Made by a program: the position numbers and the translations under genes
Assembly: GCF_027943255.1 (NCBI RefSeq)
Contig: NC_072896.1
Span: forward strand, 7,378,001-7,442,000
DNA length: 64,000 nt
Reading direction: 5' to 3'
DNA from: Anastrepha obliqua
Lineage: Eukaryota; Arthropoda; Insecta; Diptera; Tephritidae
The notes under the pieces: generated by a model
The model's database searches: none
Seen by the model: the letters and a program-made list of their open reading frames with translations, nothing else
What the model was told of the DNA's origin: nothing
Shown: positions 33,901-44,640 of the stretch, piece after piece
Numbering within the stretch: position 1 is the first letter of the stretch
Layout: every line of letters begins with the position of its first letter

Positions 33901-35300
33901 TTAATTAACGCGAGTACGGGAAGTGAGATGCCAGAGCTCTTTCTTTCTTTCCATTGATACTTTTTCTTCGTGATTTTTGTTTTTGTTTTTATTTTCTTTT
34001 CCTTGTGCTGGTTGCCCTTTTGCTGTTGATGGGGAAACACGCGATTGGAGAACGAACGAGCAAGCGATTGAGGTGCGATTAATTGTGTCTTGTTTTAGGC
34101 CAAGTTTACAGCGCACAACGCTTAAGATATGTACGTGTATATATGTGTATGTACGGTTGCTTAGCATGTGCAGCGGTGAAATAAAAAAAACACAGTGTCG
34201 AAAAACAACAATTCGTACTCGTGCAGCGGAAATTGTAGCGTGAAGTTGAGTGCCCAACGCAAGCCTGGCGAGTGTAAGCAACCAAGCGTGGCGGGGCGGA
34301 GTTTGCGCGGGGCGCGGCACGCGGCGCGCGAAAAGGTCAGCACTGAAATGTGAACAGCTGTTTTTTCAGGTATTTTTCCTGTAATTCCGTTTGTTTTCAT
34401 GTTGTTGCTTTTGTTGCGTCTACTTTTTGTTTGGGTGTTTTCTGTTTTTTCAACGCCCCTGATGTTTGTCTGTTATTTACGAATTTTGGCCTTTTCAATA
34501 ATTTTTTTTTTTGTTTTTGCTGCCAGCTGCCCTGAAAGTTCGTAATACAGCACGTTAATTATTTCAACCAAGTTGCTGCAACAACAAAAAGCGCCTATTA
34601 CGGATCGACAGATTTGGATCGGGAAACAGATTTCTTTACAGTTATAATGCAGCTGTGGCAGCAGCAACAGCGGCAACAAACGAAGAAGCAGAAAAAGTAC
34701 AACAACCAATACAGAAGATTTAACACTTGATTAAACAATTTGGTGATGTTTTCGTTGCCAAACCAACTGTAAAGCAGTGTAGTTGTTGATATGCTTTGCT
34801 TTTTTGTTGCTTTTGTGTTACTGCCAAAGCCACAGCTGCGTTTCAATGCTTTTCAATTCATTTCATTCTTAGTGTCGTTGTTGTTGGTTATGTTGTGTTT
34901 GTTGTTGCTGTGCGTCTTCAATGTACCCATTATCGATCTTGTTAAAATAATGAGGATGTCAGCTTCACGCTGGAGGTCTTCGATTTGAAACGGGCATTAA
35001 AGGTGCTTCTTGCAGCTGTTCCTGTTAATTTAGTGCTTGCTGTTGTTGTTGTTGGTGTTGTGCTGCTTCTTGTGTTTGTTAATTGTTTGCTATCTGCACC
35101 TATTGCCCTAGGAGGCGGTCGACTTTCCGTTGTTACTCTTGTCCTTCTTAGCGACGCGCACATTTTTCGCTTGTTCAACATTTGTTTACAGTTTTTTGTG
35201 CTTCTTTCCTAAAACAACTAACTTTACTGTTTTTCTTACGCCTCTTGTTAGAAGTGTTCAGTTGAGAAGTTGCCGTTCGTCGTAATTGAAAATTTTGTTA
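33901..35300. other. Trinucleotide-rich region, possible host 5' untranslated or regulatory DNA
   Basis: Rich in GTT/TGC/CAA runs (especially 34600-34700 and 35010-35060) as in fly 5' untranslated regions and neural-gene introns. Frames on both strands (139 codons, 33901-34320 minus; 75 codons, 34985-35212 plus) translate only the biased composition, such as poly-Val/Leu or poly-Thr. No mobile element recognised, unusual for this window. I infer possible host regulatory sequence but see no gene. Confidence 0.3.
34240..34345. promoter_or_regulatory. CpG/GC-rich patch, candidate promoter or regulatory site
   Basis: In a strongly AT-rich window, about 100 bp become GC-rich with many CpG: GTGGCGGGGCGGAGTTTGCG followed by a GGGGCGCGGCACGCGGCGCG block. 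It sits in the only long stretch lacking recognised transposons between 33.05 and 35.96 kb, next to trinucleotide-rich DNA. Such a patch could be a promoter-proximal or GC-box-like regulatory site. No TATA box or transcript evidence can be seen. Confidence 0.25.
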
Positions 35301-35960
35301 TAGCCATGTAAATATTGTTGCATGTGGCCGCCAACTGGGTGATGCTGTTTTATGCTGTTTATATCTTATGGAATCATCATCATTAGAAGGCCTGACCGTT
35401 ACTACTTAATTTCCTCTAGAAAATGAGCGAAAAAAAGGAAAAAAATATAAACAAAAATCTTAAAGACTACTGCCGCCGGAATTGTGCTTTGCGCCACTAT
35501 TTGTTGTAATTACATTTCTTTTTAAAACCAAGCTTGTTTTGCTCCAAATTTATTGCTACCCAAGCAGTGAGAAAAAGAATAAACTTCAATTAAATAAATT
35601 GCTAGCCACTTCCTGTTTTTAATTAGAGTACATTTACTGTTAGTGAACAAGATTGGTAATAAATTTCTGTATTCTCTCTGCGATGTTATTTAGATAAAAC
35701 TGGTATACAAATATCTTCTCAAAAAGTGGTACTTTGTTAACAAAAGGTTTCTTAGACTTATTCGGGATTTTGAACTCGTAAATGAGTTTTGTTTATTTTT
35801 CCAACAAAACACAAAAAAAGTATTTGTGGACAACTTGAGAGTAAATCGAATGAAATGCTTCTTATTCATATTGACCATAACGGTATTAATTGCAGGCTTC
35901 AGAGAAGAAATGGTGTTATGGAAATACTTATTGGTTTCGGGCTCAACTACGCCCCGTATA
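35301..35960. other. No gene seen
   Basis: AT-rich DNA between the trinucleotide-rich region and a LINE. No recognised frame or repeat. Confidence 0.45.
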
Positions 35961-35964
35961 CGTA

Positions 35965-37023
35965 GTAGTCCAGGGGATTAAGGTCTGAGGAGTTAGGCTC
36001 CGTAAGCTCGGGGTCCTCAGCCGCTTCAGGGGGCTTAATACTCTGAGAATATAGGTAGCTACCAAATAGTCTCGAAAAAGGCGATCAAGTATCTTGGCGT
36101 CTGGATCGACGCACAATTTTGATTCAGGCAGCATTTAATAAATACAAGCTCCAAGGCGGCTACTGCCAATGATGTCCTGACGCGACTCCTCCCTAATATA
36201 AGAGGGCCCCAAGGAAGTGCATCTGACTACTGTCACTAGTTGCTGACTCCATAATTCTTTATGCAACATCCATATGGGTGGTAGCCAAAAACTTCAATTT
36301 ACGAGAAGTCAACCAGCTACACAAGCAAGGCGCGCTGCATGTATCATAGCTTGAGCGTACAGAGCTGTGTCTGATGACGTAATCTGTGTAATAGACGGGA
36401 AGATCCCTCTGGACCTCTTGGCAGATGAAATTAATCGGCTCTATAACGTACAAGAAGCACGGCCCACATCAGTACACAAAGCAGCTGCGTGATTGCTGAC
36501 AATGGGCCGGTGGCAGCAGCTGCGGGATCAGTCACAAAGCGGGCGTTGGACCTACCACTTGAAGAGTGGTTAGGAAGACTTCACCATATTGATTGGGAAC
36601 GCAAGGTGATGCAGCAACAGTTTCAGCAGCAGCAGTGAAGGCGGACGGTTTATGACTCTCACTAAAATTTCGTACAGAAGTCAAGACGGTAGTGGGTTAA
36701 TATAACACTGTTGTATCTTTTCCGATGCCCCCTTTACCTTAGAATCACCTGTGAACATAGTGGAAGTAATTGGGACTATCGACGGCGTATGGCCTTCATA
36801 TGACTGCGGGAGAGGAGTCTGGACCTGGGTACCTATTGTGGCTTCGAACATAAACGCGGCTCTAACCGGATGTTATTCTTTTGTAGTCCCATTGTAGAAT
36901 TTAGCCAAGTAGGGTGGATTGTTTTAGTATTAGTGCGAGCGGTCCTTACATACCTATTGGTGTGACTGTGCTTTTGAAATATTTCTGGAAATTAATTTAA
37001 ACTTCCTTCAAATAAAAAAAAAA
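35965..37023 (+). mobile_element. R1-like LINE fragment with 3' end and poly-A
   Basis: Plus-strand frames give the end of a LINE reverse transcriptase: AIKYLGVWIDAQF (about 36080-36120), LTRLLPNIRGPQG, SIILYATSIWVVA, then RAVSDDVICVIDGKIPLDLL-like text broken by stops (about 36340-36420) and WLGRLHHIDWERK (about 36570-36603). The C-terminal cysteine region is decayed. A long 3' untranslated part with a 3' AAATAAAAAAAAAAAG end closes at about 37023. The first 120 bp are poorly readable, so the 5' edge is approximate. The 3' portion is shared with the split fragment at 31.0-32.0 kb. Confidence 0.75.
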
Positions 37024-37064
37024 AGACCTTCAGAAATATTAAACTCCCTCGCAAGGGCTCTTAT

Positions 37065-37283
37065 TTACTTTGAAGGGTCCTTGTCAATGATCGCTTGCAC
37101 TTGTTGAATAAATTCTGCAGACCGGACAGTGTCAGAATGTTCCTCGTGTTTGTTCCATTTTGCAACAAATTCAGCGTCAGAATCTGATGCTTCGAATTCA
37201 CGGGGAACCTTATGAAGGAATGAACGGGCGCATCTAAGATTATTATTGGGTATGGGAATAAGTTTCCGTCCTTTGTTAGCCAA
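37065..37283 (-). pseudogene. Transposase N-terminal fragment
   Basis: A minus-strand frame of about 72 codons without an initial ATG includes EHSDTVRSAEFIQQVQAIID, resembling the segment before the second helix-turn-helix of Tc1/mariner-like transposases, followed at once by a stop. Upstream text (CARSFLHKVPREFEASDSDA) is similar in style to those proteins' N-termini. No termini or catalytic region are attached. Assignment rests on motif style only. Confidence 0.45.
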
Positions 37284-37289
37284 AGTTAC

Positions 37290-37790
37290 GAATTATTTAA
37301 ACAATTAAATAATTCATGATATTTTGTGAAGTATGTGCCACTGGAAGCTACAACTCTACTCCATCTTTCAGGCAGCATACGGACTCTTCTAACGAAAATT
37401 CGTGTTTTTTTGGCTTGATCCACTCATTGAGCCAGTTTGCGATGCTCATGTAAGAAGTGAGGGCTAACTGCATTTATCGGAACAGATGGTAATCCGAAGG
37501 TGCAATGTCTGGGGAATAACGCAGGTGGGGTAAGATTTCCCAATTCAGTCCCTCTAAATATATGATCTGTCAACATCTAACTCTTTTGACATATCATCAA
37601 GGGTTCGACATGTGTCGAGTAGTTGAGTATCTTCGAATTTTTTCGGTGCCCCTTCGAGATCTTTATCACTCACGTCGAAATTGCTACTTTAGAAGCATCG
37701 AAGCCACTCTTTAGAAGTTGTATTTGATGGAGCGTGAATACCGTAATTTTTAATCAATATACGACATGTTTCTGAAAAAAAGGCAAAAAG
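37290..37790 (-). mobile_element. Mariner deletion derivative, about 0.5 kb
   Basis: On the minus strand, about 37765-37550 encodes an N-terminal helix-turn-helix region (ETCRILIKNYGIHAPSNTTS, then a VSDKDLEGAPKKFEDTQLLD stretch). It is followed, after loss of the centre, by the C-terminal catalytic end LRYSPDIAPSDYHLF (about 37535-37488) and CCLKDGVELLVASGTYFTK (about 37375-37320). The first and second catalytic Asp are deleted. Inverted termini could not be identified by eye, so both edges are approximate. Confidence 0.7.
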
Positions 37791-38311
37791 AAAAATAATG
37801 GTTTCGGGAAGTTACATAAATGCATGGTTTTCCGGGACATGCAATTGTTTATTGATTCATAGAAAATTAGGTGGTAGTAAGCGGAGGAGTAATAATGCTG
37901 CTTTGCCAAACATGGGATTATCCTTATACAGTATTAGTAGGCAATTCGCCCGAGATACTTAAGGTTATTTACAAAAAAAAAAATTCGTACAAAACAATCT
38001 GTTTTAGCTCAGGGGTACGATTATTTTCTGCTTCTCGTTTAAGGGAATGCCAATTAATTACAGACACTTAAAAATGGCTGCTTGATGAAATTTCGAATTT
38101 ACGATTTTTCGTTAAGTGTTTCCTACTTCACATCGTTAACGAAAAAAAAAACATTTTGCAAGGAAACTATTCTGTAAATTATTCTACAATCGAATTTAGC
38201 TATTCAAAACTATTCTAAATAAAAATGTCCTTAAGAATCTTTCACGACTTTCCCGTCAACCCTATTAATGCTATATTTTGGACTACACAAACTGACTCCA
38301 CACAAACTAAA
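37791..38311. other. No gene seen
   Basis: AT-rich spacer with no recognised frame or repeat. Confidence 0.45.
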
Positions 38312-38870
38312 TAATTGGCGCGTACACTTCTGTTAGGTTTACGGTCGAGCTACTCCTCTCTGTGGCGTGTGTCTTTGTTCGCAAATGGATGGTCCTATAG
38401 TTTTAAGCCGACTCTGAACGGCAAGAAATAAAGGATGGTTAAGCTTTAAGGGCCGGTGTTGATTTTAAATAAAATACAATTTTTTAGGAAATTATTATCA
38501 TTTCTCTTTATTATGATAATATTGGTATAGTTCAACTACGTATGGAGCAAAATATTGGCCAAATCGTGGCCGCGGCCTCGGCGGCACACCTCCATCCGAT
38601 GGTCCAAATTTTTGATGACGCTGAGGCATAATTGAGGTTCTATCCCGTTAATCTGCCGAATTATCTCATCCTTTAGCTCTTGAATTGTTGCTGGCTTATC
38701 GGCGTATACCTTTTCTTTCAAATAACCCCAAAGAAAGAAGTCCAACGGTGTCGTTGACGTTTAGGTGTGGTTCAAATTCAACATCGGCTCTTGAAATTTA
38801 ATCCCCTTTACATTCGGAGCTTTGCCACTGCCTGCCGTGGGGCGATCACTTTTAGTATCCGAATAGTTAC
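38312..38870 (-). mobile_element. tRNA-derived SINE, split by a nested TIR element
   Basis: On the minus strand the SINE body begins at about 38865 (CGGATACTAAAAGTGATCGC and CGGCAGGCAGTGGCAAAGC) and resumes at about 38432 (GCCGTTCAGAGTCGGCTTAA), ending with GTGTACGCGCCAATTAT at 38312. About 50 bp of SINE sequence plus 374 bp of foreign DNA lie between. The tRNA-like head is not recognisable. The insertion shows that this SINE copy is older than the nested element. Confidence 0.8.
38433..38806 (-). mobile_element. Small TIR element with DD41D transposase C-terminus, nested in a SINE
   Basis: Inverted ends of about 30 bp: GGTTAAGCTTTAAGGGCCGG (38438) and, on the minus strand, GGATTAAATTTCAAGAGCCG (38804), both continuing into TGTTGA. 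The minus strand carries a 69-codon ATG frame (38745-38536), DFFLWGYLKEKVYADKPATI to RGRGHDLANILLHT. This is the last catalytic Asp and C-terminal end of a DD41D-like transposase. The rest of the gene is lost. It is a deletion derivative that could be mobilised only in trans. Confidence 0.75.
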
Positions 38871-40347
38871 ACAAAATTGCTCATTACTCTAAATTGCTTG
38901 ATTTGTAGTTGTGGTACCGTTAAGAGAGTGTTTAATGACACTTTTACTCCAAGCACTTACAATTTGCTAAATACCTGTGATGCCCTTTTGCCCCCGTAAA
39001 GTGATATGGCTGCAGCAGCTTGAGCTTTCCAATTTCCAAATAAACTAACATTTTGCCTCTCAGTAAGCAATTGCCTTATTGTTGTAAAATACTTTTACTT
39101 ATCTAAATATATTGTATGTATGCATGTAGTTCTTGTTCCTTTCTTCTTCATTTCTTTGTCGAACACCAACAGTTTGTGCCATTCTATTCTGCCATTCAGC
39201 CGCGCTAAGTATTTGTTTCACTCCAATTCTTTAATTTTTAAGTTCTTTCGGCTATTTCAGGCAACAAAGCACGTCTCAAGTATCTCATTGAAAGCTGGCA
39301 ATTGTATTGCATTGAAAAGTTAACTTTGCCCACAAAAGCACAGATAAATAAAAGAAAAAAAGCTGCCCGTTCGTTTCCCTGCAACAAAGCAATAAAGTAC
39401 CATGGGACAATTGCTTCCAGTCTATTGAGTAAAATAAAGCGAATCGATTAATTAGACGCGATTGTAAATTTTTGGGGGCAGATGAGCAACAACAGCAACA
39501 GCTATACTGTGACTAAGGGCATCTATGTAGCTGTGAAAAGAGGAGCAAGCTGAATGAGAAATACCATAAAAGACTTTATTATTGCAAAAATAAAATACAA
39601 AATACAGAAAAAGGAAAACAAAAACAAAAAACAAATTCAAGCGAAAAGTAGCAAAACAAAAGCTGCACCGAATTCGGACGATTCGAGCAAATGAACCAAA
39701 GCGAAATTGTATCAGACTTACATGGCTCAAGCCACACATACTTACGTACGTACGTGTGTGTGTGTATGATACAAGCAAGCAAGTACTCGGTTGTGTGTGC
39801 GTCAGTGAAGTGAAGCAGGAGGGCAAAGCGGACATAGAAATTCAAAGAAAATATCCGAAATGTTGCCCCAAAGACATTCGACTTTGTTGTGTTGTTGTGC
39901 TGTTACATTTTCAATAATATTATATTTGCCTGAGAAAATTTTTGACGTTACACGCGAACATATGTAAGTAGGTATGCAGACATTTGAGGCTGGCATTGTG
40001 GTGCAGAGCCTTATACTTACGTGCACACTTTAAGCAAACTTGAACTTTGCTTTGATTTCACATTTAATATTTTTACATATTTTTTTTTTTTGGTACGAGT
40101 ATTCGAAATTTTTTTATTTTTTATAGTAAAGCCTATTTTACGGAGAAACAAGCGTCAAGGTGAGCCACGATAATTAGGGCTAAGTAATTGGGGCGCGTGT
40201 TTCAAAATTTTAATGAGATATGTATGAAAACCGTTAAAATAGATTCAGTTAGCAAATGTTGTTGAGTAGTGTTGCCACACCCATTTTTTGCATATAAAAA
40301 TAATAAGGCGCTGCTTAAATGAGATTAGTTTTACAGTTGCATTTTCG
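38871..40347. other. No gene seen; intergenic
   Basis: AT-rich DNA with a (GTAC)/(GT)n stretch at about 39744-39766. Two overlapping ATG-initiated minus-strand frames (39452-39835, 39579-39845) translate compositionally biased sequence and overlap each other, so I do not call genes. Confidence 0.45.
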
Positions 40348-40350
40348 TAA

Positions 40351-41480
40351 GGGGCCGTCCATAAATTACGTGAGATGTTTAAGGGGGGGAGGGAGTCGAG
40401 TCAAATCTCATCTAATCTTACGTTGGAGAGAGGTGGGGTCTCGGCAAATATCACGCAATTTTTTTTCTGATTGAAACAAAAAAAAAATAATTATACTATT
40501 TTGGTCCAAATTTTTATGCGTGCCTATTTTATTTTTTTTTTCTAGTTTTTTAACGAGCGCGAATGTCAACAAACTTTTATTAAGAGTTACAAAGGGAAAT
40601 TGTTTTTAATTTTTTTTTAGGTTGTGAAATGCGATGACCAGAAGTGCTGCAGCCCACGCCGGAGTGATCTGCATATGATTCTTCACGACCGTTTTCTGCC
40701 ACCTCCATACCCTATCACTCAGGTTGATGGACGTTTGACAATTCCGGACTTTAAAGAACATGACGGAAAGTCATTTACTCCATTTCTAATACGCCTACCG
40801 ATTCAACCGCTGAATGCCTTTATCAGCACGCCTTATGATCTCTATTGCCCAAGTATACGTGATGATGTAGAGAAAAGATGCTGCAGTACATGCGGTATTT
40901 ACTTCGCATCCATCACAAGAGCTGTAGAGCACAGGCGAGCAGCTCACATTGCACCAGCTAAGCAAGCGCGTATGTACCGCAAAGTGCGACCCTCACGGAC
41001 TGTCGCAAGACGAGCTAATGAGTTACTGTGCGCAAGCGTCAACGGTTTAGAGTGGCTAGATCAGAACGAAGTTGAAGGAGCAGATGATTTTACTGAAAAT
41101 CATATGGACATGTTGGTGCCAATAGTCTCTCTTGAAACCGCGCATGATTCTCCATGGACTGAATTAGAGTAGATATTCTTTTTTTAATCGCAGTAGTTAC
41201 GATTTAAGTCTTCTATTGTTAACTTTTTATTACACTTATAACTGTCAGCAATATTGATTACTAGTCTTAACTAATCGTAAATAAAAGCACGAAGCAAATT
41301 TTTTTTCTTTTTACAATAACAATCAAACGCGTTTACATAAGAAACCCACATTTTGAAAAATCTCACGTGAGATTGGGGGATGGGGGAGGGGGTTGAATAA
41401 AATCTCACGACATCTCACTAGGGGGGTAGGGGGGTACAGAAAATTAAAAAAAACACCTCACGTAATTTATGGACGCCCCC
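40351..41480 (+). mobile_element. TIR element with TAA target duplications, 1130 bp, carrying a zinc-finger exon
   Basis: GGGGCCGTCCATAAATTACG at 40351 and its near-exact inverted copy GGGGGCGTCCATAAATTACG (minus strand from 41480) form the ends; both continue GTGAG. TAA lies directly outside each (40348-40350; 41481-41483). A 3-bp TAA/TTA target is known for PIF/Harbinger, but the ends alone do not prove it. Sub-terminal regions are rich in G runs and repeated AATCTCAC words on both sides. The only coding part is the exon at 40621-41172, which is not a Harbinger transposase or its usual Myb-like partner. It looks like an internally deleted copy of a larger, unidentified element. Confidence 0.8.
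40621..41172 (+). CDS. 3' terminal exon encoding a C2H2-type zinc-finger protein, function unknown
   Basis: A pyrimidine tract ending in TTTTTTTTTAG (acceptor at 40619-40620) is followed by a frame open from 40621 to the TAG at 41170-41172. It opens VVKCDDQKCCSPRR and has no ATG at its start, so it is an internal-to-terminal exon rather than a complete gene. Numbering from Val 40624, the parts are: a cysteine cluster (C3, C8, C9), RFLPPPYP, the segment YDLYCPS (71-77), then a textbook C2H2 finger C-x2-C-x12-H-x4-H (C87, C90, H103, H108), a basic stretch (111-131) and an acidic C-terminus ending PWTELE. AATAAA at about 41280 could serve as poly-A signal. No upstream exon or donor is visible within the element. 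The 184-codon frame has no stop or shift, so it is young or selected. I do not recognise a named family; I recall similarly built uncharacterised invertebrate proteins but cannot verify this. Confidence 0.6.
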   Translation, partial: VVKCDDQKCCSPRRSDLHMILHDRFLPPPYPITQVDGRLTIPDFKEHDGKSFTPFLIRLPIQPLNAFISTPYDLYCPSIRDDVEKRCCSTCGIYFASITRAVEHRRAAHIAPAKQARMYRKVRPSRTVARRANELLCASVNGLEWLDQNEVEGADDFTENHMDMLVPIVSLETAHDSPWTELE

Positions 41481-41483
41481 TAA

Positions 41484-42719
41484 TAGGGCTGCCAGCATGC
41501 GGTAAAAATTAAAAAGATAAAAATACCATCTACGAAATAAGTCATGTCCACCATCGGGGATGAGAATACAAATTTTTTTATGTGTATGTTTTTTTTTCAA
41601 TGAAACATTACGAACTTATTAACTTTTGATGATATAGATGTAATAGCTAACAAAACTAATAAGAAATATTTTTTTTCAAAACATGGACTTATTATAACAA
41701 AGGGCTAACCACAATATCCAGTGCTTTGTTCATTTTCAACCTCCTTGTGTAAATTGCTTCGTGTGTGGCGAGGAGAACTGACGCAGTACGCATTATGGTG
41801 CCAGCACTCACCGACGTAAACGCAGGCCCCTGTCAGCTGTTACGATGAAACTACTACCAAACAAATGAAAAATCACCACCCTTCCGTTCCGTAGTATTGT
41901 TGGAAATTTCCGTAGAATCTCTCCCCACTCGATGTTGCCAATCAGTACATTTCGAAATCGTTTACAAAATAAACTTAGGAAAATTTTAGTTTTTATTAAA
42001 ATAACTTAAAAACAATGTTGAATAATGTTAATTATTGATAAATGAACTATTTGCATTCGTTAATTTTTGGCTTTAGTTTATTAAACAATCAAAAATTGTA
42101 ACTGATATCGCAGATGTGTGTAAAAGTATGTAAGCGAAAATACCAATGGCAACATTGTGTAAATATCACCAAACACAAACACACACAAGCCGATGTATTG
42201 TGTAAATATGTAACTAAAAGAACGCAGTTGCTTTCTAAGGGATAAGTTTTACTCAATTTTGTATGTCCTACGGGCTGCGGAAAGGGACTACGATACGTTG
42301 GTGAGTGTGAGCACTATTAGAATACTCAGCACGAGAGAGAGCCTGTGTCTAAAAGGCAACAATTTGGAAAATAGGTACAGAGCGGCCGAATTAGGATATT
42401 AGGAGAGAGCGCTTAGAGGATGACTTTAACGGGATTCGTAGGATAATAGAACTGTTCGTTGTAAACTTAATATTTATTGGTTAAACTGCTCGGCGTTCTG
42501 ATAAGGGATTATCGTAATTAATCCTGCGTAATTCTTCAGTCTTTATTGTCCCAACCAAATTTTTGGACTAAAATCGATTGAAAAAAATGTATTTGCTCAT
42601 TTTAGACAAACTAGGGATGCCCAGATTAGCGGAAAATTTTGATCTCGTGATTTCGGGATATCTTTGAAGAAACCCCGAGGTCCCGAGATTCGTCTCGGAA
42701 CTCTCCTTGGTGCATAACC
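41484..42719. other. No gene seen
   Basis: AT-rich intergenic DNA. Around 42240-42470 base composition is more balanced, but no motif is readable. Confidence 0.45.
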
Positions 42720-42730
42720 TTTTTAATTTG

Positions 42731-43055
42731 AGTGGCCGCCGTAGCCGATTGGGTTGGGGCGTGAATACCATTCGGGAGTAAGTAGGTACGAATCTCCGTG
42801 CATGAAACACCAAAATTAAAAAGTGTTTTCTAATAGCGGTCGCCTCTCGGCAGGCAATGGCGAACCCCCGCGTGTATTTCTGCCATGAAAAAAATCCTCA
42901 TAAAAAACCATTTGCCATTCGTAGTCGGCTTAAAACTGTGGAACAACACCATTTGTGAAAGAACATCAAGACGCATGCCACAAATAGGAGGAGGTGTTCG
43001 GGCAAATACATAACCGAAGTGTACGCACCAATTATTTGCAATTTTACGAAAGGTG
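42731..43055 (+). mobile_element. tRNA-derived SINE, full-length, with 11-bp target duplication
   Basis: Starts AGTGGCCGCCGTAGCCGATT (tRNA-like head with box A), has a diverged box B (GGTACGAATCTCCG), the usual body (GTCGCCTCTCGGCAGGCAAT; CATAAAAAACCATTTGCCAT) and ends GTGTACGCACCAATTATTTG plus AT-rich tail. TTTTTAATTTG at 42720-42730 is repeated at 43056-43066, a direct target-site duplication fixing both ends. Several substitutions relative to the youngest copies. Confidence 0.92.
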
Positions 43056-43066
43056 TTTTTAATTTG

Positions 43067-44385
43067 CGCTTCATACTTTCTTCGAGTTTTCATTTCAACT
43101 AATATAGATATTGAGACAAAAAATATTTCAAAATATTTGTTTCCCTCTCTTAACTTCTCTCGGTGTGTAAAAATTAAAATTTAAAACTTCTTTCAATAAA
43201 TAATAATAATAATTTTTAAATATATATTAATACTAATAAATTTAATAAGTGAATGTGAATACATAATTCTTTTTTCCTTTTTGTTTCAGTGATGATAATC
43301 AATTTTGGGGACAACACTTGCTGAATTAGAACTGCGGGTAAGTTTTTTTAATGTGTTTTAATGGAAACAGATGTAAATATGATATTTGCTTACTTGAGTG
43401 CTTATGAAAAACCCTTTAGTTATATTCGTACATCATTTGGGTATACCCGTGCCCACAGTAATGACAGCGTGACATATTGTAAAGTTTTGATTGTTCATTT
43501 ATTTTTCCCTTTTTATGTAAAGAACAAAGTTTATATTATAAAGAAAAGCATACTTATAATTTAAAATTTCAAACTTTTCATAAAATCTTAAAAAAATAAG
43601 CAAATTTTCATTAAAATTTTAAGCTTTTGAAACAAAATTTCTGAAAATTTTCGGGTATGCAATTGCCGGCATTGTGTATTTATTTTCCTTTTTTTCGTTT
43701 AAGGGGGAACACCACTGTGAAGGCATGAAAATTAAGTGACTTTCATGAATTTTTTTTTATGAGTAGGGATGATTATTTGAGGATCGGACAAATTTATTTA
43801 ACATATATTCAAATATTCTGACACACATTTTTATTAAAAAATGTTATTAAGTTAATATTACAATTGTTATTAATATTAATGCAATGACGTCATAAAAAAG
43901 GAATGCACCCTGTGGCCACGATACAGCGGTGAAAAATCATCTGAAAGCAAAAAACCAAAAAAATTCTTAATCTATACATCAATGGCTATCGTCGTACGGG
44001 GTGGTTTTTTTTATTTTATTCTTTTTTTTTAGAAAATGGTGCAAGTTTGAAAAGTGAGTTTGTGTTTTACCCTTTTTTGTTTTCGAAAGGCTTGAAAAAA
44101 TATTAGTTTTTGGAACTTAAAAAAACGGCTATGTACGACCGTAGCTAATACAAGTACCAAAATTTAAAAAAACAAAAATTAAAATCGGTTTATAAGTCTT
44201 CGAGAAATCGAGGCCACCGAGTTCAGAAAAGTCGTTTTGAGAAAAACGCGCTTAAAGTTTTCATTGGCAGCGATAATTGAAATGATATGTAAAGTATAAC
44301 TTGGTCAATTTTGAAGATTTTAAGTTAAATTTTTTTTTACATATTTTTGATTTCGTAAGACGCAAACATTATGGAAACAAGCAAC
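43067..44385. other. No gene seen; probable decayed repeat at 43700-44250
   Basis: 43067-43690 is AT-rich spacer. From about 43702 (AAGGGGGAACACCACTGTGA) the sequence has the look of an old interspersed repeat: GGCTATCGTCGTACGG (43984) has a partial inverted match GTACGACCGTAGC (44134), and an ATCGAGGCCACCGAGTTCAG / GTTTTGAGAAAAACGCG block follows. I cannot define its ends or family. Confidence 0.35.
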
Positions 44386-44389
44386 ACGA

Positions 44390-44640
44390 AGAAAGAAAAA
44401 ATCCACTGCTCGATTTTTGAAATCAATATACAGTCTAAAGAAAGTTAAAATAATACCAACTGTAATAGGCTCAACCGCAGTAGTACCAAAACACACAGTG
44501 GAAGCTATGGTTGCCATAAACCTAGATCCTAAAATCTTCACCCAGATGCAGAAAGCATCCCTCGTAAAAGCAGCATCGATCATACGAGGAACGATAGGAT
44601 AGTAAACTTAGTAGCTATATGATGAAAAAACAGCGATAAC
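44390..44640 (+). mobile_element. Non-LTR retrotransposon C-terminal tail
   Basis: A plus-strand frame reads SIYSLKKVKIIPTVIGSTAV, then TVEAMVAINLDPKIFTQMQK and ASLVKAASIIRGTIG, stopping at about 44602. The pattern 'K-V-hydrophobic-IPxVIG...Q-KA-LLKxAxIIR' matches the extreme C-terminus of a large non-LTR polyprotein group that I remember but cannot assign firmly to a clade. The frame starts from a non-ATG codon, and nothing upstream matches the rest of the protein, so this is only the last 0.2 kb of a 5'-truncated copy. Confidence 0.55.

Noticed and set aside
33901..34320. 139-codon minus-strand frame over the GC-rich patch
   Set aside because: The first codon is not clearly an ATG context, composition drives the openness, the translation matches no family, and a plus-strand frame overlaps it.
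34942..35212. Hydrophobic plus-strand frame and Thr/Ser-rich minus-strand frame
   Set aside because: Both are translations of GTT/CAA trinucleotide runs in opposite directions.
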